A DNA stretch of 64,000 nucleotides from Phymorhynchus buccinoides. Taxonomy: Eukaryota; Mollusca; Gastropoda; Neogastropoda; Raphitomidae. Location of the stretch: the NCBI GenBank assembly GCA_017654935.2, contig CM065697.1, positions 47,393,263 through 47,457,262 of the forward strand, read 5' to 3'. Shown piece after piece: positions 52,740-64,000 of this stretch. Position 1 is the stretch's first letter. The number at the start of each line of letters is the position of its first letter. The position numbers and the translations under genes are program-made. The notes beneath the pieces are model-generated. The model saw nothing but the letters and a program-made list of their open reading frames with translations, did not search any database and was not told the origin of the DNA.

Positions 52740-53275
52740 GACCTGTTTACCCTCCCGATTTCGAAAAACTGACTATTATTTGTTTCCGTTTGTATGAAAA
52801 GACACATGGGTTGACCGAAACCTTGGAGTTCTGAGACGCGATTTTTCATTGGTCCATGGACCCCCCCCCTCAACCAATGATAGTATTTCTTGTTGGCAGA
52901 GATTGTAATTTTGCGCCAAACATGTCGTCAGGCAAGTCAACCGCAGGCAGCAAGCGCCAGAAATCTTCGACAAATGACAGCAGTGATAGGGTGAAACGGC
53001 TAAAAGTGAAGTAGAAGTTTTCTCAAAAGTATTTGAAAGTGGCAGGAATAACAAGTTCGCGTTTGGGAGACGAGCATGCACACTGCAAGTACTGCAACGT
53101 GGACTTCAAAATTTCGCATCGTGTGTGAGTGTGTGCACACAGTGCGCTCGCAAGATACCTTTTAAATCAGTGTTTTATCGCGAGTCGTGTACCGATGTGA
53201 ATTCGTTTTTTCCCTCTCAAATTCCGGGGTTTTCTGTGGCAAATTCCAGGTTGTTCACTATAAGGGTAAACAGGT
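52740..53275 (+). mobile_element. hAT-like deletion derivative with CACAGACCTGTTTACCC ends
   Basis: Left CACAGACCTGTTTACCCTCC, right AGGGTAAACAGGTCTGT. It carries a transposase-like N-terminal frame (52922-53128). Confidence 0.55.
52922..53128 (+). pseudogene. Zinc-finger (BED-like) N-terminal transposase fragment
   Basis: ATG at 52922, 30 codons of Lys/Ser-rich sequence (MSSGKSTAGSKRQKSSTNDS), an in-frame TAG at 53012, then KFSQKYLKVAGI and HAHCKYCNVDFKISH before TGA. The C-x-x-C followed by H spacing resembles the zinc finger at the start of hAT-type and related transposases. The catalytic region is absent. Family assignment is tentative. Confidence 0.45.
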
Positions 53276-53370
53276 CTGTAAGCAGGTCTGAGTATGTGTG
53301 CACACAAACTATTTTTACATGCATGCAGTGCTAACATCTGTATGGGTGCAGATTAGTGTGTATACATGTA

Positions 53371-53400
53371 TCTCCCCCCCCCCCCCCCCCCCCCCCCCCC
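53371..53400. repeat. Poly-C tract (about 30 C)
   Basis: Uninterrupted C run. Confidence 0.95.
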
Positions 53401-53663
53401 TTTCACAGATTTGTTTTCTTTCGGTATATCTTAAGGACAGTTAACCCAAAGTCCATTACTATTCTGACACAGCTGTTGCCACCTGTTGTACTGCATAATT
53501 AATTGCTGAGGTTGGAGGTGGAAGGGTGTGTGTGATTAAATGTAGAGAGGAAGGGGAGAGGTACACGAGCACCTGTTAGTTGTACCATCAATTTCATGAT
53601 CAGATGTACCGAGTCTGTGTGTTAATGAAAAGTACTCTGATGCCTAATTGACAGAACTAGTTC
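53401..53663. other. HIPK intron 3, unique
   Basis: Nothing recognised. Confidence 0.4.
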
Positions 53664-53946
53664 TTTCTTCTTCGTTCGCAGATGCTTCATGCTGCCATTA
53701 TGCGCCTAAGTAAGAAATAGTTAGGCCCAGCTAGTCCGACTTCGGCTGGAGAAAATCTTTTTGAAAGTGTTTCTGGAAAAAAAGGCAGGAGAATGGACCG
53801 GTAAGGCAGAAAGATAGTAGATGACAGTAAGCAAAGGGAAAAGGCAGAGTCAAAGAGTGACAGATTAGAGGAAGTTACAAGCACAGAACTTCCAGAATGT
53901 GGGGGAACTATTTATACAAAAGATCCCCCGGTATCCCCACAGGGGG
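53664..53946 (+). repeat. Interspersed repeat S1, near-full copy
   Basis: TTCTTCTTCGTTCGCAGATG to CGGTATCCCCACAGGGG. Confidence 0.8.
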
Positions 53947-54239
53947 ATAGAACTAGAAGTGAGGGTGGTGAAGAAAGATGAAAGAGGTGGTGTAGATCAC
54001 TAGATCAAGTAGATGGTTAGATTTCAACAACAAATTTGAGAATGCCTTGTAGGTATTAGGTACATACTTTATAGTCACAGAGGCGTCTCTGTGAAACTCG
54101 GGTTGCTCCCACCTGGAGAGCGCGTCGCAGCCACACAATTAAAAATTTTGTTTGTTGTTTGTTTGCATGCAATATTAATTTTGTGTGAATGATAAGGAAG
54201 GAATTGGGGGGTGGGGTAAATTTTGACCAAATGACAACT

Positions 54240-54286
54240 TTTTCGTTGCTACTGGGTTTAACGTGTGCTAAGTGCATGGGCACACG

Positions 54287-54317
<31 letters not shown>

Positions 54318-54440
54318 TCCACGTTCAGACTGTGAGGCCTAGTGCAGAGTGAGGAAAAATCCCCTGTACCCAGGTTTGAACTCGGGTTTACTTGGCACGA
54401 GGTGAATGCAATACCACTGTGCCACTCTACACCCAGTGAG
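54240..54440 (-). mobile_element. tRNA-derived SINE with conserved core
   Basis: Read on the minus strand: A box TGGCACAGTGG (about 54413-54423), B box GTTCAAACC (about 54372-54380) with normal tRNA spacing, then a core CTTTCGGATGAGACGATAAA and CCGAGGTCCCGTGTG that is widespread in invertebrate SINEs, then AGCACACGTTAAACCCAGTA. The pol III promoter boxes match consensus, but the copy is old. I cannot assign which core superfamily. Confidence 0.8.
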
Positions 54441-54470
54441 ACGCTTGCTGTTTTTCTTTTCTTTTCTTTG

Positions 54471-54712
54471 TTGGTTGCTCAGACAGTTTTCTGTTATGAG
54501 CGCAGATGCGTCATGCTGCCGTCATGCGCCTAACTAAAACATAGGCCCAGCATGTTCGTTTTCGCCTGGAGAAGATCTTTGTAAAACTATCTAGAACAAG
54601 CGCAGGAGAATGGACCAGCAAGGCAGAGTCAAAGAGAGTGACAGATTAGAGGAAGTTACAAGCGCAGAACTTGCAGAAGGTGGGGGAACTATTTGTACAA
54701 CCCCCCCCCGAC
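54471..54712 (+). repeat. Interspersed repeat S1, copy with internal deletion
   Basis: GTTGCTCAGACAGTTTTCTG to GGTGGGGGAACTATTTGTAC. Confidence 0.8.
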
Positions 54713-54979
54713 AGAGTGATGGTTAGATCAGATCATGGTAAAAACGGGTTCAGATTGGATGAATCGAAAATGAAAGTCTATAGATCAGATCATGAAGAAA
54801 AACTGCTTTAGCTTGCAGTTGCATAATTATAATGATTATATTAAAAATGGAGGTTGATCGCTCATGGCAGATTCATATTAGAAAACCCATACTACGTGCA
54901 GACTTGGTGCTGGTAGGGATGGTTTGAAGTGGAGTGTTGAGGATTGACTGGGCACCCTAAAATTCCGGGCTTGTAAGAC
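54713..54979. other. HIPK intron 3, unique
   Basis: Nothing recognised. Confidence 0.4.
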
Positions 54980-55098
54980 AGTGCGGCTAAGACAACTAAT
55001 CCGGGATGGAAAATGCAAATTAGTCTAAACTACCAATCCGATTGGCAGGTTAGACTAATTTGCATTTTCCATCCCGGATTAGTTGTCTTAGCCGCACT
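54980..55098. mobile_element. Near-perfect 119-bp palindrome
   Basis: AGTGCGGCTAAGACAACTAA is inverted as TTAGTTGTCTTAGCCGCACT. Pairing continues through CGGGATGGAAAATGCAAATT and AGTCTAA to ACCAATC / GATTGG, with a loop of about 1-3 bases. Confidence 0.85.
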
Positions 55099-55306
55099 CA
55101 TGACTACAGTCCCCAGTGGTTAATAATAATAATAATAATAATTTCATTTATATAGGGCGATGAAAATCATACTAAAAGGAAGCTCTCAGCGCTTTACAAA
55201 TATTGATGAAACTATTTAAAAAATAAAAAACATTAACAAATTGATATACTGTCTACCATGTTTCATACCAATGATATAAAATAAAAGTAACATTATTTTA
55301 TTATAT

Positions 55307-55341
<35 letters not shown>

Positions 55342-55560
55342 GGGGGGCAGACAAAAAAAAGATGGAGACAAGTGGACAGGGCAAACTTTGACATGAATAA
55401 GACTGAGATGATGATGATGATGTTTTGCCTGATTATTAAAAAATAACATTCTTGTTGAGTTGAAGAAAAGTTCTATATTTTCCTAAAAATATTCTTTTGT
55501 TGTTGTTTTGAATAACCCCGAAAACCCCCCCAACCTTAGAGTCTAGTTTTGACTCATTCT
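55099..55560. other. HIPK intron 3 with (AATAAT) and (GA) tracts
   Basis: ATAATAATAATAAT at 55125-55141, GA run at 55308-55330, G run of ~17 at 55331-55347. No gene. Confidence 0.5.
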
Positions 55561-55756
55561 TTAACCCTTTTGCTGCCAGCCATTTTTCAGCCCAAAAAAA
55601 TACCATTAAGCTTAGCTGGGTGGTATAAAATATCTGCAATATTGCGAAATCCTCCGTGACATATATAACATTAGGCCTATCCTTACCTCCCAAAATTACG
55701 AAAATAGGGTCTTTGGATAACAGGTCCTGATTTGATGCCTTTTAGTGACATGGGTG
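55561..55756 (+). mobile_element. piggyBac-type MITE family A, right end missing
   Basis: Starts TTAACCCTTTTGCTGCCAGC and stops at its internal TGACATGGGTG|TTAA, where the next copy begins. Confidence 0.85.
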
Positions 55757-56001
55757 TTAACCCTTTCAACGCCAGCCATTTTTCAGCCCCAAAATACTAT
55801 TAAACTTAGCTGTGTAGAGAGAAAAAAGTAACTGCAATACTGGGAATACCTCTGTGACATGTATAACATTAAGCCTATCCTTACCTCCCAGATTACGAAA
55901 ATAGGGTCTTTGGATAACAGGCCCTGATTTGATGCCTTTCAGTGACATGGGTGTTAAACCATTGTGGTGCTAAAATGCGACATTGGCGGTGAAAGGGTTA
56001 A
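55757..56001 (+). mobile_element. piggyBac-type MITE family A, complete copy
   Basis: TTAACCCTTTCAACGCCAGC to GGCGGTGAAAGGGTTAA. Tandem with the truncated copy, joined at an internal TTAA. Confidence 0.9.
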
Positions 56002-56167
56002 TGTAGTAAAAGAAAAATGTACATTGTTCATTTTTCTTTCTTTTTCCAACCTGTGGTGAAATTCAGGTGACTCAGCCAGAGGCAATTTAATCTGCACACA
56101 TCAATAATACAAGCAGCTGGTGGACCTTCTCACAGCCTCTGATGTAATATATCCGTTATTTAGTCAT

Positions 56168-56200
<33 letters not shown>

Positions 56201-56561
56201 AAGCACTGAAACAGTATATCGTCGGTGATATTAAAAAAACCTTGTATCTCGATTTTTTTTAGTTAGATGCATAGTCAGCTTTCTAATTTTTCCCTGCCAC
56301 CTTCCACCAAAAGCTTGTATCTCTAACGACTTTCTATCTGGGGTAAATGAGGTTGTGAAAATAGACGAAAAGCTCGTATCTTCTTTTCAGCTCTAAATTA
56401 TTATTTTTAATGTAATTTTACCAAAATGCAGGACTAGACACTTGACTCTGAAGTTGTCTAATTTTTGTGTGTTTATTGTAATTTTCAGACCATAAAGTGG
56501 ACCCCAAAAATTTTACCCCCCAAAATCAGATTTCATTAATATATTTTCTTGCTATCCTATT
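56002..56561. other. HIPK intron 3 with poly-C
   Basis: A ~29-C run at 56170-56198; otherwise AT-rich unique sequence. Confidence 0.5.
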
Positions 56562-56733
56562 ACTGTATTTTACGGACTATACAGCAATGCTTTTCCCCAA
56601 GACTGAGACCCCTATGCCTTATAATGTGACTGATAATATAGTAAGAAAATAGAGTAACAAAATCTGAATTTTCTGTTAAATTTGGGGGGTGCGCCTTATA
56701 ATCAGGTGCGCCTTATAGTCTGTAAAATATAGT
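56562..56733. mobile_element. MITE family C, compact copy
   Basis: TACTGTATTTTACGGACTAT to CGCCTTATAGTCTGTAAAAT. The terminal box GGTGCGCCTTATA is doubled near the right end, a first step toward the array seen at 3668. Confidence 0.85.
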
Positions 56734-56892
56734 TCTAACTCTGAGCCCAACAACTTGGCAACTCGTGAAAAGCTATGATTCTCTGACAGATACTCTTAAA
56801 TCATCAATACTTGATGTACTTGGTGGGGCAGTGGGTGGATGCCTTGTGCCTCCATATGGGGAGCTGGATGACCCCGCCCCCTCCACGAGTCT

Positions 56893-57027
56893 CTCCCCGT
56901 GGGGATACCGGGGAATCTTTCATAAGAAATAGTTGTCCACCTTCTGGAAGTTCTGTGCTTGTAACTTCCTCTAATTTGCCACTCTCTTTGACTCTGCCTT
57001 TTCCCTTTGCTTTCTATCGTCTACTAT
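56893..57027 (-). repeat. Interspersed repeat S1, truncated copy
   Basis: CTCTCCCCGTGGGGATACCG to CCTTTTCCCTTTGCTTTCTA. Confidence 0.75.
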
Positions 57028-57049
57028 TGAGTACCTTTTTTTTTACTAC

Positions 57050-57527
57050 TGAACTTTGACCCCTGCGCCCAATCCGGCGCATGCGCCCTTTCTATACTCT
57101 AAACAGAAAAAAGTAAAGGGGTCGAGAGTTGAAATGAACAACTCACCATGCTCTGGTAGCTTCCACAACAAACCGACAACAGTTCACTCACATTGCACTT
57201 TCGCTTCACGATCGTATCTCTTCCGTGATCACAATCGGACACAGCAACAGACCTAGCACTGATCGGATCAAACAACCCTCATCATGCCCAAGACAAAACG
57301 GATGGCATATGATGCCGATTTCAAAGTGAATGCTATTTTGCTGGCAAAGGAAAAGGGAAACAGAAAAGCTGCCTTCGAGTTAGGAATCGAGTCCTTTTTT
57401 TATTTCTTTGGTTTCTTTGCGCTTTATCGGGTGTATGCGCCCTATCTTTGTTCAAATTACGTGTTTTTTAAAAGCAGGGGGTGCGCCTTATGCGCTGTGT
57501 CGCCTTACGGGCCGTAAATTATGGTAC
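57050..57527 (+). mobile_element. Pogo-like deletion derivative, probable source family of MITE C
   Basis: The right end GGGGGTGCGCCTTATGCGCT, then CGGGCCGTAAATTATGGTA, is the MITE C type terminus. The left end has CCCCTGCGCCCAATCCGGCG. It contains a transposase N-terminal coding piece (57284-57394). Confidence 0.6.
57284..57394 (+). pseudogene. Transposase N-terminal DNA-binding fragment (pogo-type)
   Basis: ATG followed by PKTKRMAYDADFKVNAILLA, then KEKGNRKAAFELGIES, 37 codons before the sequence breaks into non-homologous T-rich DNA. The Y-x-x-x-F-K-x-x-x-x-x-x-A-x-x-x-G-N-R-x-A-A pattern is the helix-turn-helix found at the start of pogo/Tigger-family transposases (BrkDBD/CENP-B-like). 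The DDE domain is missing. Confidence 0.7.
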
Positions 57528-57534
57528 TATCTTT

Positions 57535-57725
57535 CTGACTTATTGGCCCATTCTCCTGCCTTTGAAAAAAAAAAACCTTCCAAAAAATGTTTCTCCTTTG
57601 AGCTCCTACAAAATCGGAATGTGTTGGCTGTACCCAGCGGGGAGACCAGTGTAAACTGAAAACTGGACACATATGTACCTTAGCCATTATGGCCATATGG
57701 CCTGGGAACACAGAAGAAGAAGTTC
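57535..57725 (+). repeat. Repeat S2 with S1-like left part
   Basis: TTATTGGCCCATTCTCCTGC (S1-like) then GAGCTCCTACAAAATCGGAA, AACTGAAAACTGGACACATA and GCCTGGGAACACAGAAGAAG. Reverse-complement relation to the fragment at 2146. Confidence 0.65.
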
Positions 57726-58010
57726 AGATAAGAAGCTCATACGTGGATCTGTAGTGATATCATAGTGGGAGCTGTGAGGAGACATGCAGACATGTCAGTC
57801 ACATCAACAGTGTGTGGTGTGTGTGAGCCTGTGCTCTATGTGTTGTTTACTTAGCCACCCTGGGTGGATGAGGGGCAGGGCCCACCTGTTCTATTAATGT
57901 ATCGCTATCTAAGTGGGGCTGCTAGTGGCATACATGTATCCACACATTCTTCTCACCCCTCAGGCATGGATAACCCTTGAGTTTGCTGTGTTGTAGTTGG
58001 ATTACCCTGG
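57726..58010. other. HIPK intron 3, unique
   Basis: Nothing recognised. Confidence 0.4.
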
Positions 58011-58290
58011 CTAAAAGACTCCAGGGATCATACCAACAGCGGAAGCACTTGAACACTATGGTACAAGTGCATCAGCTATTGATGAGAACATTACGTGTGT
58101 GACCGTTTTTGATTACCCTGTCAGGTCGGCAGCCACATTCCGTCTTCGGGGGATTTTTATGTTATGCTAGGAGCATGTCATGGCTAAAGACAATCCCTGC
58201 ATAACTATGCAGAACATAACAACATTTTGATGTAGCCTTGGTGTTCTAGCCTATGTCTATTGGTCTGACACAGCTTTAAGCCAAGGCAAC
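58011..58290 (+). repeat. Interspersed repeat S3, copy 3
   Basis: GGCTAAAAGACTCCAGGGAT through TAACTATGCAGAACATAACA to AGCCAAGGCAACCC. Confidence 0.8.
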
Positions 58291-58343
58291 CCATGGGTTT
58301 AAAACTAATGCACACACGCACACACATGCACGTGATCGCACTA

Positions 58344-58345
<2 letters not shown>

Positions 58346-58413
<68 letters not shown>
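58346..58413. repeat. (CA)n microsatellite
   Basis: About 65 bp of CA with one CGCA. Confidence 0.95.
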
Positions 58414-58414
<1 letters not shown>

Positions 58415-58532
58415 TTTATTATGAGCACAAACACACTGATGTGCATGTAACTATTGCATGTACCTGTCATTGTCCTATAGCACTCTCATATACACTCTCT
58501 AAGTATTTGAGACAAGCGTACATGTGCTCTGT

Positions 58533-58534
<2 letters not shown>

Positions 58535-58620
<86 letters not shown>
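58535..58620. repeat. (CT)n microsatellite
   Basis: About 85 bp of CT. Confidence 0.95.
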
Positions 58621-58624
<4 letters not shown>

Positions 58625-58785
58625 CTCTCTTTGTCTCTTTCTCCCCCTCCCTTTCTTTTCATGTTTTGCCTGAGGGCATGGTGTAACAAGGCTGTCTCAG
58701 CTTTTCCAATTTCCCTCATTAAGAAAGTTGGTATTCGTATTCATATTCATATTCATATCCCCTCTCTTCTCTCATGTAACTCTTC

Positions 58786-59400
<615 letters not shown>

Positions 59401-59921
59401 TCCTTCCACTGTGTATCAGTGACGGGATATAAAGGTCTGGCCATCTTTTGCCCCGGGGTTGTGTTTAAATGAGGAGTCACATCCATATCATTATCAGCCA
59501 CAGAAATGTCAATTTGATGGTCAATAAATGTGTACCATTTGTGTGTGTGTGCGCGCACATGCGCGTGAATGTAATGATCAATGAATAATTCAATAAGTGT
59601 GTGTGTGTGCTCGCGCATGTCTTATCCAATATCTGTCTGAATGTGTGGCTGTTTGTTTATGACTGTTCCATGTGACATATATATTATTGTAGATATCATT
59701 ATCCGTGACCTAAAATGTTAATTTGTTGATCGATCAGTAATGACTGTCTCACTCCTGATGGCTGTGTGCGTATCCTGTTTGTGTGTGCTGGGAGAGAAGA
59801 ATACAGAGAGGAAGAGGGGGTGGGGCACGGTTTCCTATCTGCAGCACAGAGAAATGTCAACACAGCAGTCTTGTCTGGTCTCTCTTTCTCTCCCCCCCCC
59901 CCTCTCTCTTTCATCTCTTTG

Positions 59922-59984
<63 letters not shown>

Positions 59985-60079
59985 CATTGTTTGTCATTGT
60001 GTGTGTGTGTGCATGAACGTGTGTGTTTGCATGTGTACATGCATGCATTGATGAAATTATGCGACTAGACTAGAAAGTA
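59401..60079. other. HIPK intron 3, GT and CT tracts, no gene
   Basis: Poly-C runs at about 59893 and 59924, CT array at 59930-59981, short GT tracts. Confidence 0.5.
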
Positions 60080-60351
60080 CATGGGTGCAACTTTTCCTGT
60101 TATACAAGGATTTCCTGTTTTTGAATTTTACCAGAAAAGGAAGTTCCTTCTTTTTAAAAAATTCGTCAAACAAGATCTGTGTGTGTTTACTGTATTTTTT
60201 AAACACTTGAAAATAAGCATTTGTATAAATTGTGGAAAAAGCAAACTAAAATACCTTCATAAATCAATTTTTGCTTCAGCTGCAGGGGGACATTACCCCT
60301 GGACCCCGGCCTTTCAGGTGGTTTTTTTAATTGTGTGCAGTTGCACCCTTG
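60080..60351. mobile_element. MITE family I copy 2
   Basis: CATGGGTGCAACTTTTCCTG to TGCAGTTGCACCCTTG, with CCCGGCCTTTCAGG inside. Confidence 0.6.
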
Positions 60352-61328
60352 AAAGTAGACTGGTGGTTGGTTACTGGGAACAGGGTAGTTGAATGGGGGA
60401 CCTGTGTATGACTACGGGTGTGTGTGTGTTCAGGGGAATGGGGGTAAATAACAAATCAACATTTCTTTATGCGAAAGGGGAGGGAAGATGGGGAGGGGTG
60501 GTGGTGAGAGGTTATATTGTGTTGCAGTTGACTGCTTCTAAAGCAATTTTCGCAGATAGCAGGTGCCCTGTGTCATTTATTGGCCTACATTGATTTTTGA
60601 TGGCTGAGCCGTCATGACTTTATGATGATAGATGTGTCTGTTCGGTGTTCGGAAATGATTTTCATGAAGATATGTGGACAGAAATATAGTATCATAAGTA
60701 TGGCATTGATTTTTGTTACTGTTTGTGTGTGTGTGTGTGAACTGTGTGTGTGTGTGTGTGTGTGTGAACTCTGTGTGTGTGTGTGTCTGTCTGTCTGTGT
60801 GTGTGTGTGATATGCACATGTTGTGACTGGCTTTGAAATTTCAGTCAGTTTTTTTGTTTTGATAATTTTCTCTGCAGCAAATAAAACTGCTGCGACTTAC
60901 TGCCAGAGGAAAACAAACAAATTATTGATTTTCTTATTATAAAATTTAGAAAGAGACCTGGTAGACTCCCCAAAAGAAGCTACGAGTAGGAAAGGGGCAG
61001 AAGAATAATTTATTATGTTTGCCCGCTCAGATATCGTCTGCAACTTGTAGGATCGTTGGATTAGGTCAAGCCACCCCAACTTTTCCAATCTAAGAAAAAA
61101 ATGTAATGGTCAAGAATACCTTTCCTGACATGTCTAAACCCAAAACCGTCATCCCAGGACTATGACATCAAAAGTTACAACATCATCAATGACACCACCA
61201 CACACCACGTAGAAGACACCGGACTGGGCAGGGAAGGCGGTAATATTCTGTAAATTTAAAAGATGCGGCTCATAGACACTGTATAATACAGGTGTCTTAT
61301 AGTCCAGTTTTTACCCTAATCTTTCCCT

Positions 61329-61332
<4 letters not shown>
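60352..61332. other. HIPK intron 3, mostly unique
   Basis: GT tract at 60724-60810. About 61235-61316 (ATTCTGTAAATTTAAAAGAT, GTGTCTTATAGTCCAG) looks like a decayed MITE C. Confidence 0.45.
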
Positions 61333-61426
<94 letters not shown>

Positions 61427-61454
61427 CCTCCCTCCCTCCCTCCCTCCCTCCCTC
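61333..61454. repeat. (CT)n then (CCCT)n microsatellite
   Basis: About 90 bp CT followed by CCCTCCCTCC repeats. Confidence 0.95.
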
Positions 61455-62351
<897 letters not shown>

Positions 62352-62536
62352 ATCAACGTTCCGACCGACCTGGAAGGGGCTGAACTCCTAGCGGAGAAGA
62401 TAGATCGTGGCCATTTCATAGCGCTGCTGAAGCTGATGCTGACCTTGGAGGCATCGGAAAGGATCACGCCTGACAAGGCACTCATACACAGCTTCATCAA
62501 CCTGGGCCATCTGGCCGACTACACTCATTGCAACAC
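62352..62536 (+). CDS. HIPK: HIPK exon: end of kinase domain
   Basis: 185 bp, 61 codons plus two bases: INVPTDLEGAELLAEKIDRG, HFIALLKLMLTLEASERITP, DKALIHSFINLGHLADYTHC, NT. The TDLEG, LLKLML, RITP and FI-x-L-x-HL-x-DY elements close the HIPK C-lobe. LT-x-x-A-x-x-RIT is the usual end of a CMGC kinase domain. The donor is GTAAGT at 62537. The rest of HIPK (homeobox-interacting and C-terminal regions) lies beyond the window. The last ~81 bp and the donor are repeated downstream. Confidence 0.95.
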
Positions 62537-63445
62537 GTAAGTACTCTATTGTATAGTGTTGAGGTGTATATTGTAGTGTAGTAACTAGTGTGCTGAAGCG
62601 TAGTGTTGTGTAGTGTATTAGAGAGCAGGAGGAAAGGATCACACCTGACAAGGCCCTCACACACAGCTTTATCAACCTGGGCCATCTGGCCGACTACACT
62701 CTTTGCAACACGTAAGTACTCTATTGTATAGAGGTGTATGTTGTAGTATAGTGTATTAGAGCAGGAGGAAAGGGTCATGTCCGACAAGGCCCTGACACAC
62801 AGCTTTATCAACCTGGGCCATCTGGCCGACTACACTCTTTGCAACGCGTAAGTACTCTATTGTATAGAGGTGTATGTTGTAGTATAGTGTATTAGAGCAG
62901 GAGGAAAGGGTCATGTCCGACAAGGCCCTCACACACAGCTTTATCAACCTGGGCCATCTGGCCGACTACACTCATTGCAACACGTAAGTACTCTATTGTA
63001 TAGTGTTGAGGTGTATATTGTAGTGTAGTAACTAGTGTGCTGAAGCGTAGTGTTGTGTAGTGTATTAAAGCAGGAAAAAAAGGATCACACCCGCCAAATA
63101 TTTTTAGTATAGTGTATTAGAGCAGGAGGAAAGGGTCACGCCCGACAAGGCCCTGACACACAGCTTTATCAACCTTGGCCATCTGTCCGACTACACTCAT
63201 TTCAATATGTAAGTGTTGTGTTGTATTGAAGTGTGTAGTGTAATGTAGTATCTAATGTGGTGAAGCGTAGTGTATTGAAGCAGCAGAAAAAGGATAGCTA
63301 CAGCCAACGCTTTTTTTTTTGCTCGTAGCTTTATTAACATTGGGTATTTGGCCGACTGCCCTCATCTCAGTATGTAAGTATTGGTAATAGATAGTTATAA
63401 AAGTAATGTCAATATTCAACATCTGGTTTACTACATTCACCTCAG
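62537..63445 (+). repeat. Tandem copies of the HIPK exon tail plus donor
   Basis: Copies of GGAAAGGATCACGCCTGACA...ACTCATTGCAACAC|GTAAGT end at donors 62712, 62848, 62984, 63209 and 63374, with a broken partial copy near 63072-63103 and a trace at 63411-63445. Unit sizes are 136 to 225 bp because varying lengths of the following intron (TACTCTATTGTATAG...GTGTATTAGAGCAGGA) are included. Early copies match ~90% by eye; the last two are decayed. Coding in copies is broken (no open path from the native frame). Confidence 0.93.
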
Positions 63446-63449
63446 CTTG

Positions 63450-63667
63450 CAGGGCTCCCAATCGTCCCGCAAAACAAGGGGTCCCAGGGACTCCTTCACT
63501 TACAGTATAGAGGGTCCTAGAGGCGGGATAGAGGGTCCCAGTGGCATTGCGAATGCTAACAAGAATTTTTCTAGCGGATCCCTGGGACCCCCTGCACATT
63601 CTTTTAGAAGGTCCTTTAGAATTTTAGTGCTTCATAGACCCCCAAATGGGGGTCCCTGGGAGCCCTG
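63450..63667 (+). mobile_element. hAT-like MITE, target duplication GCTTG
   Basis: CAGGGCTCCCAATCGTCCCG to GGTCCCTGGGAGCCCTG with GCTTG at 63445-63449 and 63668-63672. Inserted right beside the most decayed exon-tail copy. Confidence 0.92.
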
Positions 63668-63672
63668 GCTTG

Positions 63673-64000
63673 TGAGTTGAAAGTTATGTTAAAAATATTG
63701 ACTTTTTTAAAAAAATTTACAGTGATGGAAAGTTATTCTCCTTGAAGCAAAGCTTGAAAGGGTTGCTTGTCTGTCTTTTTAAAACAACAACCACATAGCT
63801 ACTTTGAAGCTTACTGTTCCTTCGATGTGCAGTGCACCTTTGTTGCATGATTTGTATGGTGTGTGAGAGCGCTTGAATCACTATCAAAGTACTTTGTGTG
63901 CGTGTGGCCTGTCTCTGACGGTGTCGGTCAAGATTTCATTTGTTCGTTGTCAGCAGCATTTTGACCTGGAACAAGGCACATACGGAAGATAGTGATAAAG
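63673..64000. other. HIPK intron 5, start
   Basis: Unique sequence; no further exon seen before the window ends. Confidence 0.5.

Overview
This is animal (metazoan) genomic DNA and not prokaryotic. It shows GT-AG introns up to about 20 kb, a homeodomain-interacting protein kinase (HIPK) gene split over five exons, non-LTR retrotransposons, a tRNA-derived SINE, many MITE families and very long dinucleotide arrays. The HIPK protein is clearly invertebrate-like, and the repeat style (conserved-core SINE, pogo and piggyBac MITEs, giant CT and CA tracts) suggests a lophotrochozoan, probably a mollusc. I cannot name a species.

Layout. 0-0.6 kb holds the last coding exon of an unidentified upstream gene on the + strand. 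0.6-20.8 kb is a repeat-rich intergenic block: nested MITEs, a 17-bp array inside a MITE, a 62-bp satellite, a 69-bp satellite derived from a SINE, a composite inverted element and a broken LINE that itself carries a piggyBac-type MITE and a SINE. 20.9-21.6 kb is a low-repeat stretch with promoter-like motifs that could be the HIPK promoter and 5' UTR exon (speculative). 22.1-24.8 kb is a second LINE fragment, CA arrays and a nested Tigger-like element. 26.1-64 kb is HIPK on the + strand: exons at 26129-27213, 47852-47975, 51079-51204, 61804-61890 and 62352-62536. They encode a complete kinase domain and then run off the window. Introns are filled with MITEs, SINEs, palindromes and CT, GA, CA and poly-G/C tracts.

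The most unusual observation is that two HIPK exons are surrounded by tandem copies of parts of themselves. Exon 47852-47975 is divided at one internal point. Its right 75 bp plus the 5' splice site is repeated 14 more times downstream at a 79-80 bp period. Its left ~50 bp plus the 3' splice site is repeated, increasingly decayed, four times upstream. Exon 62352-62536 likewise has its last ~81 bp plus the donor repeated several times downstream. Only the native donor keeps the reading frame, so each intron begins with a ladder of decoy 5' splice sites.

Other points: a satellite that grew out of a SINE, a satellite region where repeat and unique sequence are finely interleaved (biology or assembly error), MITEs still carrying readable transposase pieces (a pogo-type N-terminus and a Tigger-type C-terminus with a PIP box), two near-perfect long palindromes, and LINE 3' ends sharing a two-stem structure. 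The long open frames in CT/CA tracts and in satellites are translation artefacts and are not annotated as genes.
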